Positions 7,493 through 17,272 of a stretch of DNA of 64,000 nt are shown here, piece after piece; within the stretch, counting starts at the first letter, position 1; each line of letters begins with the position of its first letter. The notes under the pieces were generated by a model. It searched no databases. It had not been told where the DNA came from and saw only the letters and a list, made by a program, of their open reading frames with translations. The translations under genes were made by a program, and so were the position numbers. The DNA is from Legionella_C sp963803545 (GTDB lineage Bacteria; Pseudomonadota; Gammaproteobacteria; Legionellales; Legionellaceae): the NCBI GenBank assembly GCA_963803545.1, contig CAWDMX010000004.1, forward strand, positions 744,001 through 808,000, read 5' to 3'.

Positions 7493-9499
7493 ATGCAACT
7501 ATTTTCCGAATATTTACAACCAATAACGCTATGGATTAAACAACATCCAAACTCAGCTTTGATAATAACTTTTTTTATCGCTTTTGCTGAATCATTAGCT
7601 ATTATAGGGAGCATCATTCCCGGTTCGGTAACAATGACCGCAATTGGTATACTAGCCGGATCCGGTTTTTTACGCATTGACTTAACATTAATTGCTGCCA
7701 TTTTAGGGGCTACCGCTGGGGATGGAGTTAGCTATTTTTTAGGCTCTATCTATCGTGACAGAATTCATACTTATTGGCCTTTCAAAAATCATCCTCAATG
7801 GTTAAATTACGGTAAAGATTATTTTGAACGACATGGGGGTAAAAGTGTTTTAATCGGTCGGTTTATTGGCCCCTTACGCTCCCTAACACCTATAATTGCT
7901 GGAATGATGAACATGAGTCATTGGCGATTTTTTACGGCTAATTTCCTCTCAGCAATTGGCTGGTCACTCCTTTACGTACTACCGGGTGTCTTGATAGGTG
8001 CTGCTGGTAGCGAATTATCGCCAGAAAGTGCCACGCGTCTGTTTATGATAATCTTACTTTTTTTAGGTTTTATGTGGTTACTCACTCTCAGTCTCAAATG
8101 GTTATTACAGAAGATTAAGCTTGTTCTAAACAACAATTTACATAATTTTTGGAAAAAAATGCTCACTAATGAGCGTTGGGCAAGGTATGCCAAATTGATC
8201 ACGCCTTCATGGGAAAAAAATCATTATAAAACAGCGTGTTTAGGTATCTTCGTGGTGGCTAGTTTTGTTTTATATATTTTGATAATTTTCTTGTCCACTA
8301 AAAATCAAGTTAATACTAATTTTACCCAGCCCATCGATTATCTTTTGCATAGTTTGCACAATGTTTTTTTCAGTGTTTTTTTTATTGTTTTTAGCGAGTT
8401 CACCAATATTTTAAGCCTTGGTTTGTTATTTATTATCATCAGTTATTTAATGTTTACAAAGCGCGGCTGGAGGGCTTTTTGTTTTTGGGTCTTACTTAAT
8501 ACCTTAATAATTGTTCTCATCGTTGCCACAGACACCGTGATTCGACTTCTGCATCTGGAATTACTTGTTAGTAAAGTACACTATCACTACTATCCAAACT
8601 TTGAGTTAACCTGGGCAACCGCCGAATTTAGTTTTCTTATTTTTTATAGCAACGTCAACTCTAAACAATTACTATCCCGATTTTTACAATTTTTTTTGAT
8701 AATCAGCCTGCTGTTGGTTTATTTAGCGAAACTTTATCTTGGTGATATTTGGCTGCTGGAACTGTTGGTAGCATTTTTTGGCGCTATGTTGGTGAGCTCA
8801 GCCACTTGGCTCGCTTTCAAAAAAAACCCATCAACGGCTCCTCAGTATTTGCCTATATCAACAATTATCGTCTTGTTATCCGGCTTTATAATTTGGCTTT
8901 ATTTTAGTTTTCCTACAGCTTTTATTAGTCACCAAACCTATTTACCCCAACACTCCATATCTGAGCGTTTATGGTGGAATCAGACCAAACCAATATTACC
9001 ACTTTATCGAATTAATCGTGTTGGTAAACCCAGTGATCTATTTAACATCCAATACGCCGGTTCATTAAGTAGTTTAGAACGCATTTTATTACAAAAAGGG
9101 TGGGTAAAAAAAGATGAAACTTTTCTAGCAACCTTAATTAATAGAATTAATCATCCTTATGATGCAAAAAATAACCCCTTAATAGCACAGCTTTACTCCA
9201 ATCGGAAACCCGCTTTAGTAATGACCTTATCAACCAATAGTGGCTCTAGGCAAATCGTGCGTATTTGGCGATCAAATTATTATCTACAGCATTTTCATAA
9301 ACCAATTTGGATTGGATCGGTTGATAATTACAGTTCTAATACCAAAAATTTATACGCAGCATTCCTGGGCAATTTTATCGGCACTAATTCTCAATCTTTT
9401 ACTGTGAAAAAAGTTTCATTAGAATCATTTTTTTCAATAAGGTCGGATAATCGTTCATTTTTATTATTGATCAACGAATCATCAAACCCTATTTGGTGA
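7493..9499 (+). CDS. LssY-like DedA fusion membrane protein with degenerate PAP2 region
   Basis: A 668-residue inner-membrane protein in three parts. Residues about 1-195 are a DedA (SNARE-associated) domain, with ESLAIIGSIIPGS, the FERHGGKSVLIGRFIGPLR signature and several membrane helices. DedA proteins act in lipid-carrier translocation. Residues about 240-455 form six or so helices laid out like a PAP2 lipid phosphatase, but the positions where PSGH and SRxxxxxH would be expected read TWATAEF (about 370) and AKLYLGDIW (about 410), so catalytic histidines and arginine seem lost. Residues about 476-668 match my memory of the LssY C-terminal domain of Legionella (SERLWW, INHPYDAKNNP, SGSRQIVRIWRS). 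It stands alone here, without the type I secretion genes that accompany lssY in Legionella. Probably a role in envelope lipid handling. Confidence 0.8.
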   Translation: MQLFSEYLQPITLWIKQHPNSALIITFFIAFAESLAIIGSIIPGSVTMTAIGILAGSGFLRIDLTLIAAILGATAGDGVSYFLGSIYRDRIHTYWPFKNHPQWLNYGKDYFERHGGKSVLIGRFIGPLRSLTPIIAGMMNMSHWRFFTANFLSAIGWSLLYVLPGVLIGAAGSELSPESATRLFMIILLFLGFMWLLTLSLKWLLQKIKLVLNNNLHNFWKKMLTNERWARYAKLITPSWEKNHYKTACLGIFVVASFVLYILIIFLSTKNQVNTNFTQPIDYLLHSLHNVFFSVFFIVFSEFTNILSLGLLFIIISYLMFTKRGWRAFCFWVLLNTLIIVLIVATDTVIRLLHLELLVSKVHYHYYPNFELTWATAEFSFLIFYSNVNSKQLLSRFLQFFLIISLLLVYLAKLYLGDIWLLELLVAFFGAMLVSSATWLAFKKNPSTAPQYLPISTIIVLLSGFIIWLYFSFPTAFISHQTYLPQHSISERLWWNQTKPILPLYRINRVGKPSDLFNIQYAGSLSSLERILLQKGWVKKDETFLATLINRINHPYDAKNNPLIAQLYSNRKPALVMTLSTNSGSRQIVRIWRSNYYLQHFHKPIWIGSVDNYSSNTKNLYAAFLGNFIGTNSQSFTVKKVSLESFFSIRSDNRSFLLLINESSNPIW

Positions 9500-9573
9500 A
9501 GATGTAGCTTTAAATTGTGATTAAGCGTGTTTTTTGTTACCATATCGCTACAACTCTAGCTACCTTTTGATTA

Positions 9574-10284
9574 ATGTCGCGATTTTTACTATTTTTTTTA
9601 TATTTTTATACCGTTGTAGCCTGCTCCATGTCCCCTAAATTAAATTGGGATGCGGCTATTGATAAAGCTATTAGTAAGTATTGTCTGCGTGCCGAACCTG
9701 AGTTAATCCATTACTTTTATCAAGCGCAAGTTACCTATCCCCCTCAAGATGTTGCATTATTAGCTTTTAAAAAGGAAAAAAAATTAGAGCTATGGGCGCG
9801 TGATGCCAAGACGCGTTGGCGCCACATCCACAATTATCCGTTAACAGCTGTTAGTGGACGACTTGGGCCTAAGTTGAAAGAGCGTGATGGACAAATTCCA
9901 GAAGGTATATACCACTTAGTTTCTTTTAATCCTTTCAGCGCTATGCATTTATCAATGATGATTGATTACCCTAATAATTTTGACCGGTTACAGGCTAGCA
10001 AAGATGGACGAACAAATCTTGGAAATAATATTTTCCTGCATGGAAAATCTATATCCGTTGGTTGTCTTGCCATAGGGGACCACGCTATTGATCAGCTATT
10101 TGTACTAACGCGTAGAATCGGTCTAAATCACGCTCAATTAATTATTGCGCCAAATGATTTGCGTTTATCCAATCCAGCTACCGCTTCTTTTGCCCAGCCC
10201 CGGTGGTTGCCGGAACTGTATAGACAAATATCTATTGCTTTAATGCCGTTTTCCCAACGATCTTTTATAGTAGTACGCACGTAA
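9574..10284 (+). CDS. L,D-transpeptidase-fold (YkuD) lipoprotein
   Basis: Probable envelope enzyme with the YkuD fold, a family that cross-links peptidoglycan or attaches proteins to it through a cysteine nucleophile. The active-site signature is intact: His156 and Cys164 within FLHGKSISVGCLAIGD. The N-terminus is hydrophobic and ends in VVAC, an acceptable lipobox, so the mature protein would be lipid-anchored at Cys17. The long family relatives of the YafK/ErfK type carry the same layout, with DGQIPEGIYHL preceding the active site. It is a single gene, convergent with hpt eight bases away. Substrate is not determined. Confidence 0.82.
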   Translation: MSRFLLFFLYFYTVVACSMSPKLNWDAAIDKAISKYCLRAEPELIHYFYQAQVTYPPQDVALLAFKKEKKLELWARDAKTRWRHIHNYPLTAVSGRLGPKLKERDGQIPEGIYHLVSFNPFSAMHLSMMIDYPNNFDRLQASKDGRTNLGNNIFLHGKSISVGCLAIGDHAIDQLFVLTRRIGLNHAQLIIAPNDLRLSNPATASFAQPRWLPELYRQISIALMPFSQRSFIVVRT

Positions 10285-10291
10285 TACTGCA

Positions 10292-10852
10292 TTATTCGTG
10301 TTCGGGAGCGACTACAAATATGCCCGGTGCATTACGCAAATACTCGTCGTAGTCCATTCCGTAACCAAAAATAAAATGATCTTCTACCTTTAAACCTACA
10401 AAATCAGCGTGGGCTAAACCGCCTGGATCCCGTCGATGGTATTTGTCCACTAAGACCGCACTCAGAACTTCCCGCGCGCCTAATTCCTTTACCGTATCAA
10501 TAATAGCGGCAAGAGTAATCCCACCGTCTAAAATATCATCCACAACCAGCACGGTTCTATCGGTTAAATCAATACTAGGTCGTACTTTCCACACCAAATC
10601 CCCACCAGTTGTAGCCCCACGGTAGCGAGTAGCGTGTACATAGTCTACTTCAAGAGGAAAATCCAGACGAGGCAAAAGATTCCCCATAGGAACCAATCCA
10701 CCTACCATGACACAAATTAATACAGGATTTTTATCATACAATTGCTGTTGAATATTGATTGCCATACGATCGAGTGCCGCTTCTACCTCTTTGGTAGTAA
10801 ATAAACAACTTGCTTTTTCATATACTTCTCTGATCTTATTAGGTATAGACAT
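10292..10852 (-). CDS. hpt: Hypoxanthine phosphoribosyltransferase
   Basis: Purine salvage enzyme that joins hypoxanthine (or guanine) to PRPP to give IMP or GMP in the cytoplasm. The PRPP-binding loop reads VVDDILDGGITL, preceded by ICVMVGGLVPMG and DYVHATRYRG, and followed by KYHRRDPGGLAHADFVGL and the C-terminal FGYGMDYDEYLRN. The frame is open 30 codons upstream, but the ATG at 10852 gives the normal 186-residue protein and avoids overlap with the methyltransferase gene upstream. Salvage may matter more here because no de novo purine gene (purF in particular) follows cvpA, its usual neighbour. Confidence 0.93.
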   Translation of the reverse strand: MSIPNKIREVYEKASCLFTTKEVEAALDRMAINIQQQLYDKNPVLICVMVGGLVPMGNLLPRLDFPLEVDYVHATRYRGATTGGDLVWKVRPSIDLTDRTVLVVDDILDGGITLAAIIDTVKELGAREVLSAVLVDKYHRRDPGGLAHADFVGLKVEDHFIFGYGMDYDEYLRNAPGIFVVAPEHE

Positions 10853-10889
10853 ATAAATCCTGATTATTGTTGAGTACGAGAGTCGGCTT

Positions 10890-11630
10890 TCACTCAGTTT
10901 TGACCAAATATGAAGCGGCAATTTTGCCATAATCCTTTTCAAAATGCGAGTACGAAGCCATCATTAAACTTGGAGCCTGCAGTTTCGAAAAGTAGCTACT
11001 TCTATTAGGGCTAATTATATTAGCATCAATTTTCTGCACAATTAAGCAATAAAAACCAGGTAACAAAGGAAATTTACATGTTTTAATGGTCGAAAAGTGT
11101 TGTCGCACATAGCCACGCTTACGCATAGTTTTGTATAAGCTGTAACTCGATATTGTTTTAATATCAAGTGTATCTTCGGGTTTACCTGCTAAAAATTGAA
11201 ACCAGAAATTCCACAAACTACATCTGTTTAGTCCAAAAAAAACGATATGTCCCATCGGGGATAAAACACGGTCCATTTCATCAATCAAAAGATCAAAAGG
11301 CCTTAAACAATCAATAATTAAAGGGGATATAAGGCAATCAATACTTGCATTAGCCAATGGTAGTTTGGCAAACGAACCAACTACTGACGCATTAACATCC
11401 CTAAGTAATAGGTGTGGGGAAACAACCCAGTTATGTTTGTAAGCGACGCTGTGAAAGTTGAGTCGACCCAAATTGCCCAATTGTAGGCGTGTTTCCCCAA
11501 CTAATGGGTAGCTGGTTTTATGCAATGTTTTTATAAAATAATGGAGAAGGTCAACGCCTAGAGCGGACTGAAACCATTGTTCTAAAAAAGCTATGTTCTT
11601 GTTGTGACATTCAATAACATCATTTGTCAA
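10890..11630 (-). CDS. Class I SAM-dependent methyltransferase, YafS-like
   Basis: Probable methyltransferase with a weakened class I Rossmann core. A glycine-rich SAM loop is not obvious (LGNLGRLNFHSV), while the later part LPLANASIDCLISPLIIDCL and MDRVLSPMGHIVFFGLN matches motifs IV to VI of the fold. The length of 246 aa and the DLLIDEMDRVL pattern recall YafS, an uncharacterised protein encoded near rnhA and gloB in enterobacteria; those genes are not in this window. Its substrate is unknown. It precedes hpt by 37 bases on the same strand and diverges from pilB. Confidence 0.75.
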   Translation of the reverse strand: MTNDVIECHNKNIAFLEQWFQSALGVDLLHYFIKTLHKTSYPLVGETRLQLGNLGRLNFHSVAYKHNWVVSPHLLLRDVNASVVGSFAKLPLANASIDCLISPLIIDCLRPFDLLIDEMDRVLSPMGHIVFFGLNRCSLWNFWFQFLAGKPEDTLDIKTISSYSLYKTMRKRGYVRQHFSTIKTCKFPLLPGFYCLIVQKIDANIISPNRSSYFSKLQAPSLMMASYSHFEKDYGKIAASYLVKTE

Positions 11631-11790
11631 CTGGAACTCCTACAAACGTTGTTTGCCGGGATTGCTAGGACAGATATGTATAAAAATTAGTCGACAATAC
11701 CTGTAAGAAATTACATCAACCATAATTAAACGTGCACGAATACTAATTCATGTATATAATATTAATATATTTATATACTCTGTCAAACGC

Positions 11791-13506
11791 ATGGCTGCAG
11801 CTGAAGAACATCGATTGCAAGGGATTGCTCAATTATTGGTGCAGGAAAACCTATTAGATAAAACAAAAGCTTCCGAGTACCAAAGTATTGCCCTTGATAA
11901 TAAGCAGTCCTTCATAAGTTACATTGTTGCCAACAATATTCTGAATGCCGAGAAAGTCGCGCTGATGGTCGCCCAAAATTTTGGGGTTCCGTTAATCGAT
12001 TTGGACAGTATTGACCCCGATGTAATGCCCGTATCTTTAGTCAATGAAAAATTAATACGCCGACACTCAATAATACCCTTGTATACTCACGGCAATCATT
12101 TGTTTTTAGCAACCGATGATCCCAGCAATCAAGCTTCATTAAATGAAATTAAGTTTCATACCGGCCTACCGACCCATGCGATCGTTGTGGAGGCCGACAA
12201 GCTGATTAAGCTTGTCGACAGTCTTTTACATGAACAAGAAAGCCAAGGTTTGAACGATTTCATGGAGGACAATCATGAGTTTGACGCCGTTGAAATTAGT
12301 GCTGAGGAAGATACTCAAGAAGCGCATAGCGTCAGTAATGAAGACGCCCCGGTAGTGAAATTTGTTAATAAAATTCTTATTGAGGCCATAAAAAAAGGGG
12401 TTTCAGATATTCACTTTGAACCCTACGAACGCGAATACCGAATACGCTATCGTTTAGACGGCATTCTAACGGAAATAGCCTCTCCGTCCATTAATTTATC
12501 CAGTCGGATAACTTCGCGTATTAAAATCATGTCGAACCTTGACATTTCTGAACGTCGCGTCCCGCAAGATGGGCGCTTCAAAATGAAGCTGTCCAAATCA
12601 CGCGCCATTGATTTTCGGGTTAGCACCTGTCCAACGGCGAATGGCGAAAAAGTAGTTATGCGTATTTTAGACCCAACGGCTACAAAGCTTGGGATTGAAT
12701 CCTTAGGATTTAGCGCTGTACAACGCGACAACTTTGTCCGCATTATAGAAAAGCCCCAAGGTATGATTTTAGTTACAGGACCTACTGGAAGTGGTAAAAC
12801 GGTAACACTTTATACGGCATTGAATATTCTCAATACTAAAGAAGTCAATATCTCCACCGCAGAAGATCCCGTTGAAATTAAATTATCAGGGGTGAACCAA
12901 GTTAATATAAATCCCAAAGCGGGTTTAACTTTTTCTGGTACGCTGCGCTCATTTTTACGCCAAGACCCAGACATCATTATGGTTGGGGAAATTCGAGATT
13001 TAGAAACGGCTGAAATTGCAATTAAGGCCGCACAAACCGGGCATTTGGTGCTGTCCACCTTACATACTAATAGCGCCGCAGAAACGCTAACACGACTTAT
13101 TAACATGGGCATTCCCTCTTTTAATATTGCAAGCTCGGTAAGTTTACTCATTGCCCAACGATTGGTACGCAAACTTTGCGAACACTGCAAAACCACTCGC
13201 ACGGACTTCACCGAAGCAAGTTTAAAAGAGCTAGGGTTTTCAGCGGATGAAGCTAGAACCATTACGCTATATAAACCGAAGGGTTGTTCAGCGTGTACCC
13301 AAGGTTTTAAAGGTAGGATGGGTTTATTTGAAGTTTTACCCGTTTCAAAAGCCATTGGTCAAATAATAATGTCCGGCGGAAACGCTTTAGATATTTTAAA
13401 CCAGGCGCAGTCTGAAGGAATGCTGACTATTTATCAGTCTGGATTACAAAAGATAAAGGAAGGTACAACAACCGTTGAAGAAGTTAATCGGGTAACAACT
13501 GAGTGA
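11791..13506 (+). CDS. pilB: Type IV pilus assembly ATPase PilB
   Basis: Hexameric cytoplasmic ATPase that powers pilin polymerisation. The N-terminal GSPII_E domain (about 1-160) leads into the ATPase domain, with Walker A GPTGSGKTVT near residue 330, Asp and His boxes (EDPVEI, LSTLHTNSAAETLTRL) and Walker B (DPDIIMVGEIRD). A four-cysteine zinc site is formed by CEHC near 465 and CSAC about 30 residues later. Length of 571 aa is typical. It starts the pilB-pilC-pilD operon; a TATAAT box lies about 30 bases before the ATG. Pili here may serve adhesion, twitching or DNA uptake; no pilin gene is present in the window. Confidence 0.95.
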   Translation: MAAAEEHRLQGIAQLLVQENLLDKTKASEYQSIALDNKQSFISYIVANNILNAEKVALMVAQNFGVPLIDLDSIDPDVMPVSLVNEKLIRRHSIIPLYTHGNHLFLATDDPSNQASLNEIKFHTGLPTHAIVVEADKLIKLVDSLLHEQESQGLNDFMEDNHEFDAVEISAEEDTQEAHSVSNEDAPVVKFVNKILIEAIKKGVSDIHFEPYEREYRIRYRLDGILTEIASPSINLSSRITSRIKIMSNLDISERRVPQDGRFKMKLSKSRAIDFRVSTCPTANGEKVVMRILDPTATKLGIESLGFSAVQRDNFVRIIEKPQGMILVTGPTGSGKTVTLYTALNILNTKEVNISTAEDPVEIKLSGVNQVNINPKAGLTFSGTLRSFLRQDPDIIMVGEIRDLETAEIAIKAAQTGHLVLSTLHTNSAAETLTRLINMGIPSFNIASSVSLLIAQRLVRKLCEHCKTTRTDFTEASLKELGFSADEARTITLYKPKGCSACTQGFKGRMGLFEVLPVSKAIGQIIMSGGNALDILNQAQSEGMLTIYQSGLQKIKEGTTTVEEVNRVTTE

Positions 13507-13510
13507 GAGC

Positions 13511-14728
13511 ATGCCTACTACACAAACTGCACTAGCCTACACCTGGGAAGGCTTAAATCGAAACGGTGATAAAGTGAATGGAGTCTTAGAATCCAACAGC
13601 ATAGCCATCGCCAAAGTTACCTTAAGAAATCAAGGTATCATAATCAAAAAAATCGCTGTTAAGCGTAAGCCCTTTTTCGATCGTAAAAATAAAAAAATCA
13701 CTCAAGCCGAGATTGCAGCCTTTAGTAGGCAATTAGCTACCATGTTACAAGCAGGTATTCCTTTAATTCAATCGTTTGAAATTGTTTCTAAAGGTCAAAA
13801 AAATGCTCGAATGCAAACTCTTATTGGTGATATTAAAAAAGAAGTTGAAAGCGGACTGACCCTTGCTGAATCCTTACAAAAACATCCTGTATATTTTAAT
13901 GAACTATTTTGTAGCCTGGTAGACGCGGGCGAGCGATCGGGTTCACTTGAAATTATGCTCGATAAAGTAGCAACCTATAAAGAAAAAGTTGAAAGCATCA
14001 AGAAAAAAATTAAAAAAGCATTGACTTACCCTATTGCGGTTCTTGTCATTGCGTTAATTGTTACTGTCGCCTTACTCATTTATGTTGTGCCCCAGTTTGA
14101 ATCATTGTTTAAAGGATTTGGCGCAGATTTGCCCGCATTGACCCGTGCCGTGGTAATAATGTCTGAATTTGTTCAATCTTATTGGTATCTGCTATTTGGA
14201 GGGATTGGGCTTGTTGTTGGCAGTCTTATTTACGCAAAGAAACGCAGTGTAAAGTTTGCCCATGCAATAGACCGATATTTATTAAAGCTTCCGGTAATTG
14301 GTACTATTTTAGAAAAAGCAGCGATTGCTCGTTTTTCAAGGACCCTCTCGATTACTTTTGCAGCAGGCATGCCTTTGGTCGATGCTTTGGAGTCTGTTTC
14401 TGGTGCAACAGGTAATATTCTCTATTCCAACGCAACTATAAAAATTCGCGATGAAGTTTCAAACGGTCAGCAACTTCAGCTGGCAATGAGCAATACCCAA
14501 TTATTTCCGCACGTGGTTGTGCAAATGATTGCTATCGGTGAAGAATCAGGAGCACTTGAACAAATGTTAGGCAAAGTCGCGGATCATTACGAGGAGGAAG
14601 TTGATAACGCGGTTGACTCGTTAAGCAGCTTACTTGAACCGATCATCATGTCAATTTTAGGTGTTTTAGTCGGCGGATTGGTTATTGCTATGTATCTTCC
14701 TATATTCAAACTTGGCTCGGTCGTATGA
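13511..14728 (+). CDS. pilC: Type IV pilus inner-membrane platform protein PilC
   Basis: Inner-membrane platform on which PilB acts to extract pilin from the membrane. Two repeats of the T2SS_F domain are visible: FSRQLATMLQAGIPLIQSFE near residue 75 and FSRTLSITFAAGMPLVDALE near 280, each followed by a membrane segment (about 175-195, 225-245 and 375-400). Length 405 aa is typical. It begins four bases after the pilB stop and its stop overlaps the pilD ATG (ATGA), so the three are translationally coupled. Confidence 0.95.
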   Translation: MPTTQTALAYTWEGLNRNGDKVNGVLESNSIAIAKVTLRNQGIIIKKIAVKRKPFFDRKNKKITQAEIAAFSRQLATMLQAGIPLIQSFEIVSKGQKNARMQTLIGDIKKEVESGLTLAESLQKHPVYFNELFCSLVDAGERSGSLEIMLDKVATYKEKVESIKKKIKKALTYPIAVLVIALIVTVALLIYVVPQFESLFKGFGADLPALTRAVVIMSEFVQSYWYLLFGGIGLVVGSLIYAKKRSVKFAHAIDRYLLKLPVIGTILEKAAIARFSRTLSITFAAGMPLVDALESVSGATGNILYSNATIKIRDEVSNGQQLQLAMSNTQLFPHVVVQMIAIGEESGALEQMLGKVADHYEEEVDNAVDSLSSLLEPIIMSILGVLVGGLVIAMYLPIFKLGSVV

Positions 14729-15588
14729 TGGAAAGCTTGCAAGTTTCCGCAAATTATGGTTTGTTTTTATCTCTGATTGTTTTGTTTTCATTAGCAGTAG
14801 GCAGTTTACTGAACGTGGTTATTCATCGGCTACCACAAATGTTACGCGCTGAATTTATCAACGATTGTCGGCTGTATCTATCAACACAAGCACCTACCCC
14901 CTCTCCTATTAATCTCTTTTTTCCTCGGTCTTTTTGTCCTAATTGTAAGCAAACCATTAGTGCTTGGCAAAATATTCCATTGTTTAGCTATTTTTTTCTA
15001 AGGGGCAAATGCGGTCACTGCCAGCATTCTATCTCGTTACGCTACCCACTTGTTGAAGCACTAACGGCAGGTTTATCTTTAATAGCAGTCTGGCATTTTG
15101 GTCTAACTATTAGCCTCGTGTATGTTTTAGTTTTTCTATGGATACTAATTGCATTACTATTTATTGATTTAGATAATCAAATACTTCCCGACTGCTTAAC
15201 CTTAAGTCTATTATGGATAGGTCTTCTTGCTAATTTACACCAAACATTTGTGCCTCTGGATGCCGCGATTATCGGTGCTGCTACTGGTTATGTATCGCTG
15301 TGGCTTTTCAACGCGCTGTTCTATTTGCTCAGTGGAAAAATTGGAATGGGCAATGGTGATTTTAAACTTTTTGCAGCGTTGGGTGCGTGGGTCGGATGGC
15401 AACAATTGCCATTAATAATTTTTTCAGCTTCACTCATGGGTGCTGTTGTAGGCAGTATTTATTTGCGATGGAACAACAAAAAACGATGCACCCCAATTCC
15501 CTTTGGCCCCTTTTTGTGTCTTACAGGATTTGTATCGTTATTTTGGGGACAGGAATTACTTGATTTATATCTGAAGAAATTCTTTTAA
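14725..15588 (+). CDS. pilD: Prepilin peptidase and N-methyltransferase PilD
   Basis: Aspartic membrane protease that cleaves leader peptides of type IV pilins and pseudopilins and methylates the new N-terminal residue. The cytoplasmic zinc site has two CxxC pairs, CPNC and CGHC, about 22 residues apart. The catalytic aspartates lie in DLDNQILPD and GNGDFKLF. Seven or eight membrane helices cover the rest of the 287 residues. It overlaps pilC by four bases. If the organism has a type II secretion system, PilD would serve it too. coaE and yacG, which often follow pilD in gammaproteobacteria, are absent here. Confidence 0.95.
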   Translation: MMESLQVSANYGLFLSLIVLFSLAVGSLLNVVIHRLPQMLRAEFINDCRLYLSTQAPTPSPINLFFPRSFCPNCKQTISAWQNIPLFSYFFLRGKCGHCQHSISLRYPLVEALTAGLSLIAVWHFGLTISLVYVLVFLWILIALLFIDLDNQILPDCLTLSLLWIGLLANLHQTFVPLDAAIIGAATGYVSLWLFNALFYLLSGKIGMGNGDFKLFAALGAWVGWQQLPLIIFSASLMGAVVGSIYLRWNNKKRCTPIPFGPFLCLTGFVSLFWGQELLDLYLKKFF

Positions 15589-15720
15589 TAATTACCCTAG
15601 ATAACAGTTATTAGTCATGATATATATAGCACCAAATTTTAATCCTATTAACATCCCATTGCATTTTTCGTGTTTAACCTAAACACTGAGATTGCCTCAA
15701 ATACTGTATATTAAAAAACC

Positions 15721-16296
15721 ATGGCTAAATTATATTTTTATTTTGCAGCAATGAATGCTGGAAAAAGTACCGTTTTATTGCAATCAAGTTACAATTACCG
15801 TGAACGCGGAATGCTGACGCTTTTATTTACCCCAGCTATTGATACACGCTATCGCGCGGGCTTTATTACTTCTAGAATTGGTTTGTCTGCAGAGGCGCTG
15901 ATTTTTTCAGAGAGCGACAACTTATTTGAAATTGTGCAGACTCAAATGGAAAAATACGCTTGTGTTTTTATAGATGAAGCGCAATTTTTAAGCCGGGAAC
16001 AAGTTTTTCAGTTAACTGAAATAACCGACAAGCTTAGTATTCCCGTACTCGCCTATGGTTTGCGAACGGATTTCCAAGGAGAGCTTTTTGACGGCAGTCA
16101 CTATTTGTTAGCCTGGGCTGATGAACTAATTGAGATCAAAACTATTTGTCATTGCGGTCGTAAAGCTACGATGAATTTACGCATGAATGATAAGGGTGAG
16201 GCCGTATCAGAAGGCTTACAAGTCCTGATTGGCGCTAACGATCGCTACATCTCAACCTGTCGTAAACATTTTAAACTAAAACAACCGCAATCCTAA
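15721..16296 (+). CDS. tdk: Thymidine kinase, type II
   Basis: Phosphorylates thymidine to dTMP in the salvage pathway. The P-loop reads AAMNAGKST near residue 9, the catalytic base lies in FIDEAQFL near 90, and the zinc site includes CHCGRKATMN and a later STCRKHF. The 191-residue length is normal for the tetrameric type II family. It is a single gene with 132 bases upstream that contain a candidate promoter, and hemF starts 11 bases after it, so the two may be cotranscribed. Confidence 0.94.
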   Translation: MAKLYFYFAAMNAGKSTVLLQSSYNYRERGMLTLLFTPAIDTRYRAGFITSRIGLSAEALIFSESDNLFEIVQTQMEKYACVFIDEAQFLSREQVFQLTEITDKLSIPVLAYGLRTDFQGELFDGSHYLLAWADELIEIKTICHCGRKATMNLRMNDKGEAVSEGLQVLIGANDRYISTCRKHFKLKQPQS

Positions 16297-16306
16297 ATTA
16301 TTGGTA

Positions 16307-17251
16307 ATGACTATGTCTGCACAACACGCCTGCCCCATAAACGCTATTTCTTTGGTAAAAGAATTTCTATTGGATTTACAAAACCGGCTCTGCGCCTCGC
16401 TTGAGGATTTAGATGGACTGAAAAAATTTAATGCCGATACTTGGCAACGCGTGCAAGGTGGTGGTGGCAATAGTCGGATATTGAATAACGGACGAATTTT
16501 TGCTAAAGCTGGAGTAAATTTTTCCCATGTTATGGGTGATAATTTACCCGCTTCGGCAACAGCGCACCGACCTGAACTTGCAGGACGAACGTTCAATGCC
16601 TTAGGGGTTTCTGTGGTTTTACACCCGGATAGTCCAATGGTTCCAACCGCGCATGCAAACGTCCGTTTTTTTGTAGCCGAAAAAGAAAACGAGACCCCTA
16701 TTTGGTGGTTTGGTGGCGGTTTTGATTTAACCCCATACTATGGCTTTACTGAGGATTGTGTACACTGGCATAAGATGGCTCAAGAGGCTTGTTTGCCTTT
16801 TGGTGAAGCTTATTACCCTCGTTTTAAAGAGTGGTGCGATACCTATTTTTATATAAAGCACCGCCAAGAGCCGCGCGGAATTGGCGGGCTGTTCTTCGAC
16901 GATTTTAACGAACTTGGTTTTGAACAAAGTTTTGAGTTTATGAAAAGTGTTGGCAATCACTTTAGCAAAGGTTATCTGCCAATTGCGATAAAGCGTAAAG
17001 ACCTGCCTTATTCGGAGTATCAAAAAAAATTTCAACTTTACAGACGCGGCCGATACGTCGAATTTAACTTAGTCTACGATCGCGGCACCCTTTTTGGCCT
17101 GCAATCGGGTGGACGTACGGAGTCTATTCTTATGTCCTTACCCCCTGAGGTAACTTGGGAATACAACTGGCACCCTGAGGAAAACTCGCGTGAAGCAGAG
17201 CTTTATACTAAATTTTTACGAGCGAAAGACTGGTTACTCATTCCTTCATAA
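16307..17251 (+). CDS. hemF: Oxygen-dependent coproporphyrinogen III oxidase
   Basis: Oxidatively decarboxylates coproporphyrinogen III to protoporphyrinogen IX in haem synthesis, using O2. Characteristic runs are WQRVQGGGGNSRIL, FGGGFDLTPYYGF, KEWCDTYFYIKHR and GGLFFDDFNELGF. Length of about 314 aa is typical. The frame is open to a TTG at 16301, but the ATG at 16307 (or 16313) is a more usual start. The gene is convergent with the phosphoesterase gene, 21 bases away. Its presence points to aerobic haem biosynthesis. Confidence 0.95.
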   Translation: MTMSAQHACPINAISLVKEFLLDLQNRLCASLEDLDGLKKFNADTWQRVQGGGGNSRILNNGRIFAKAGVNFSHVMGDNLPASATAHRPELAGRTFNALGVSVVLHPDSPMVPTAHANVRFFVAEKENETPIWWFGGGFDLTPYYGFTEDCVHWHKMAQEACLPFGEAYYPRFKEWCDTYFYIKHRQEPRGIGGLFFDDFNELGFEQSFEFMKSVGNHFSKGYLPIAIKRKDLPYSEYQKKFQLYRRGRYVEFNLVYDRGTLFGLQSGGRTESILMSLPPEVTWEYNWHPEENSREAELYTKFLRAKDWLLIPS

Positions 17252-17272
17252 ACTCCACCATCAACCTGTTTG

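Noticed and set aside
10853..10942. Upstream extension of the hpt frame
   Set aside because: It overlaps the methyltransferase gene and adds 30 residues with no family similarity; the ATG at 10852 gives the normal start.
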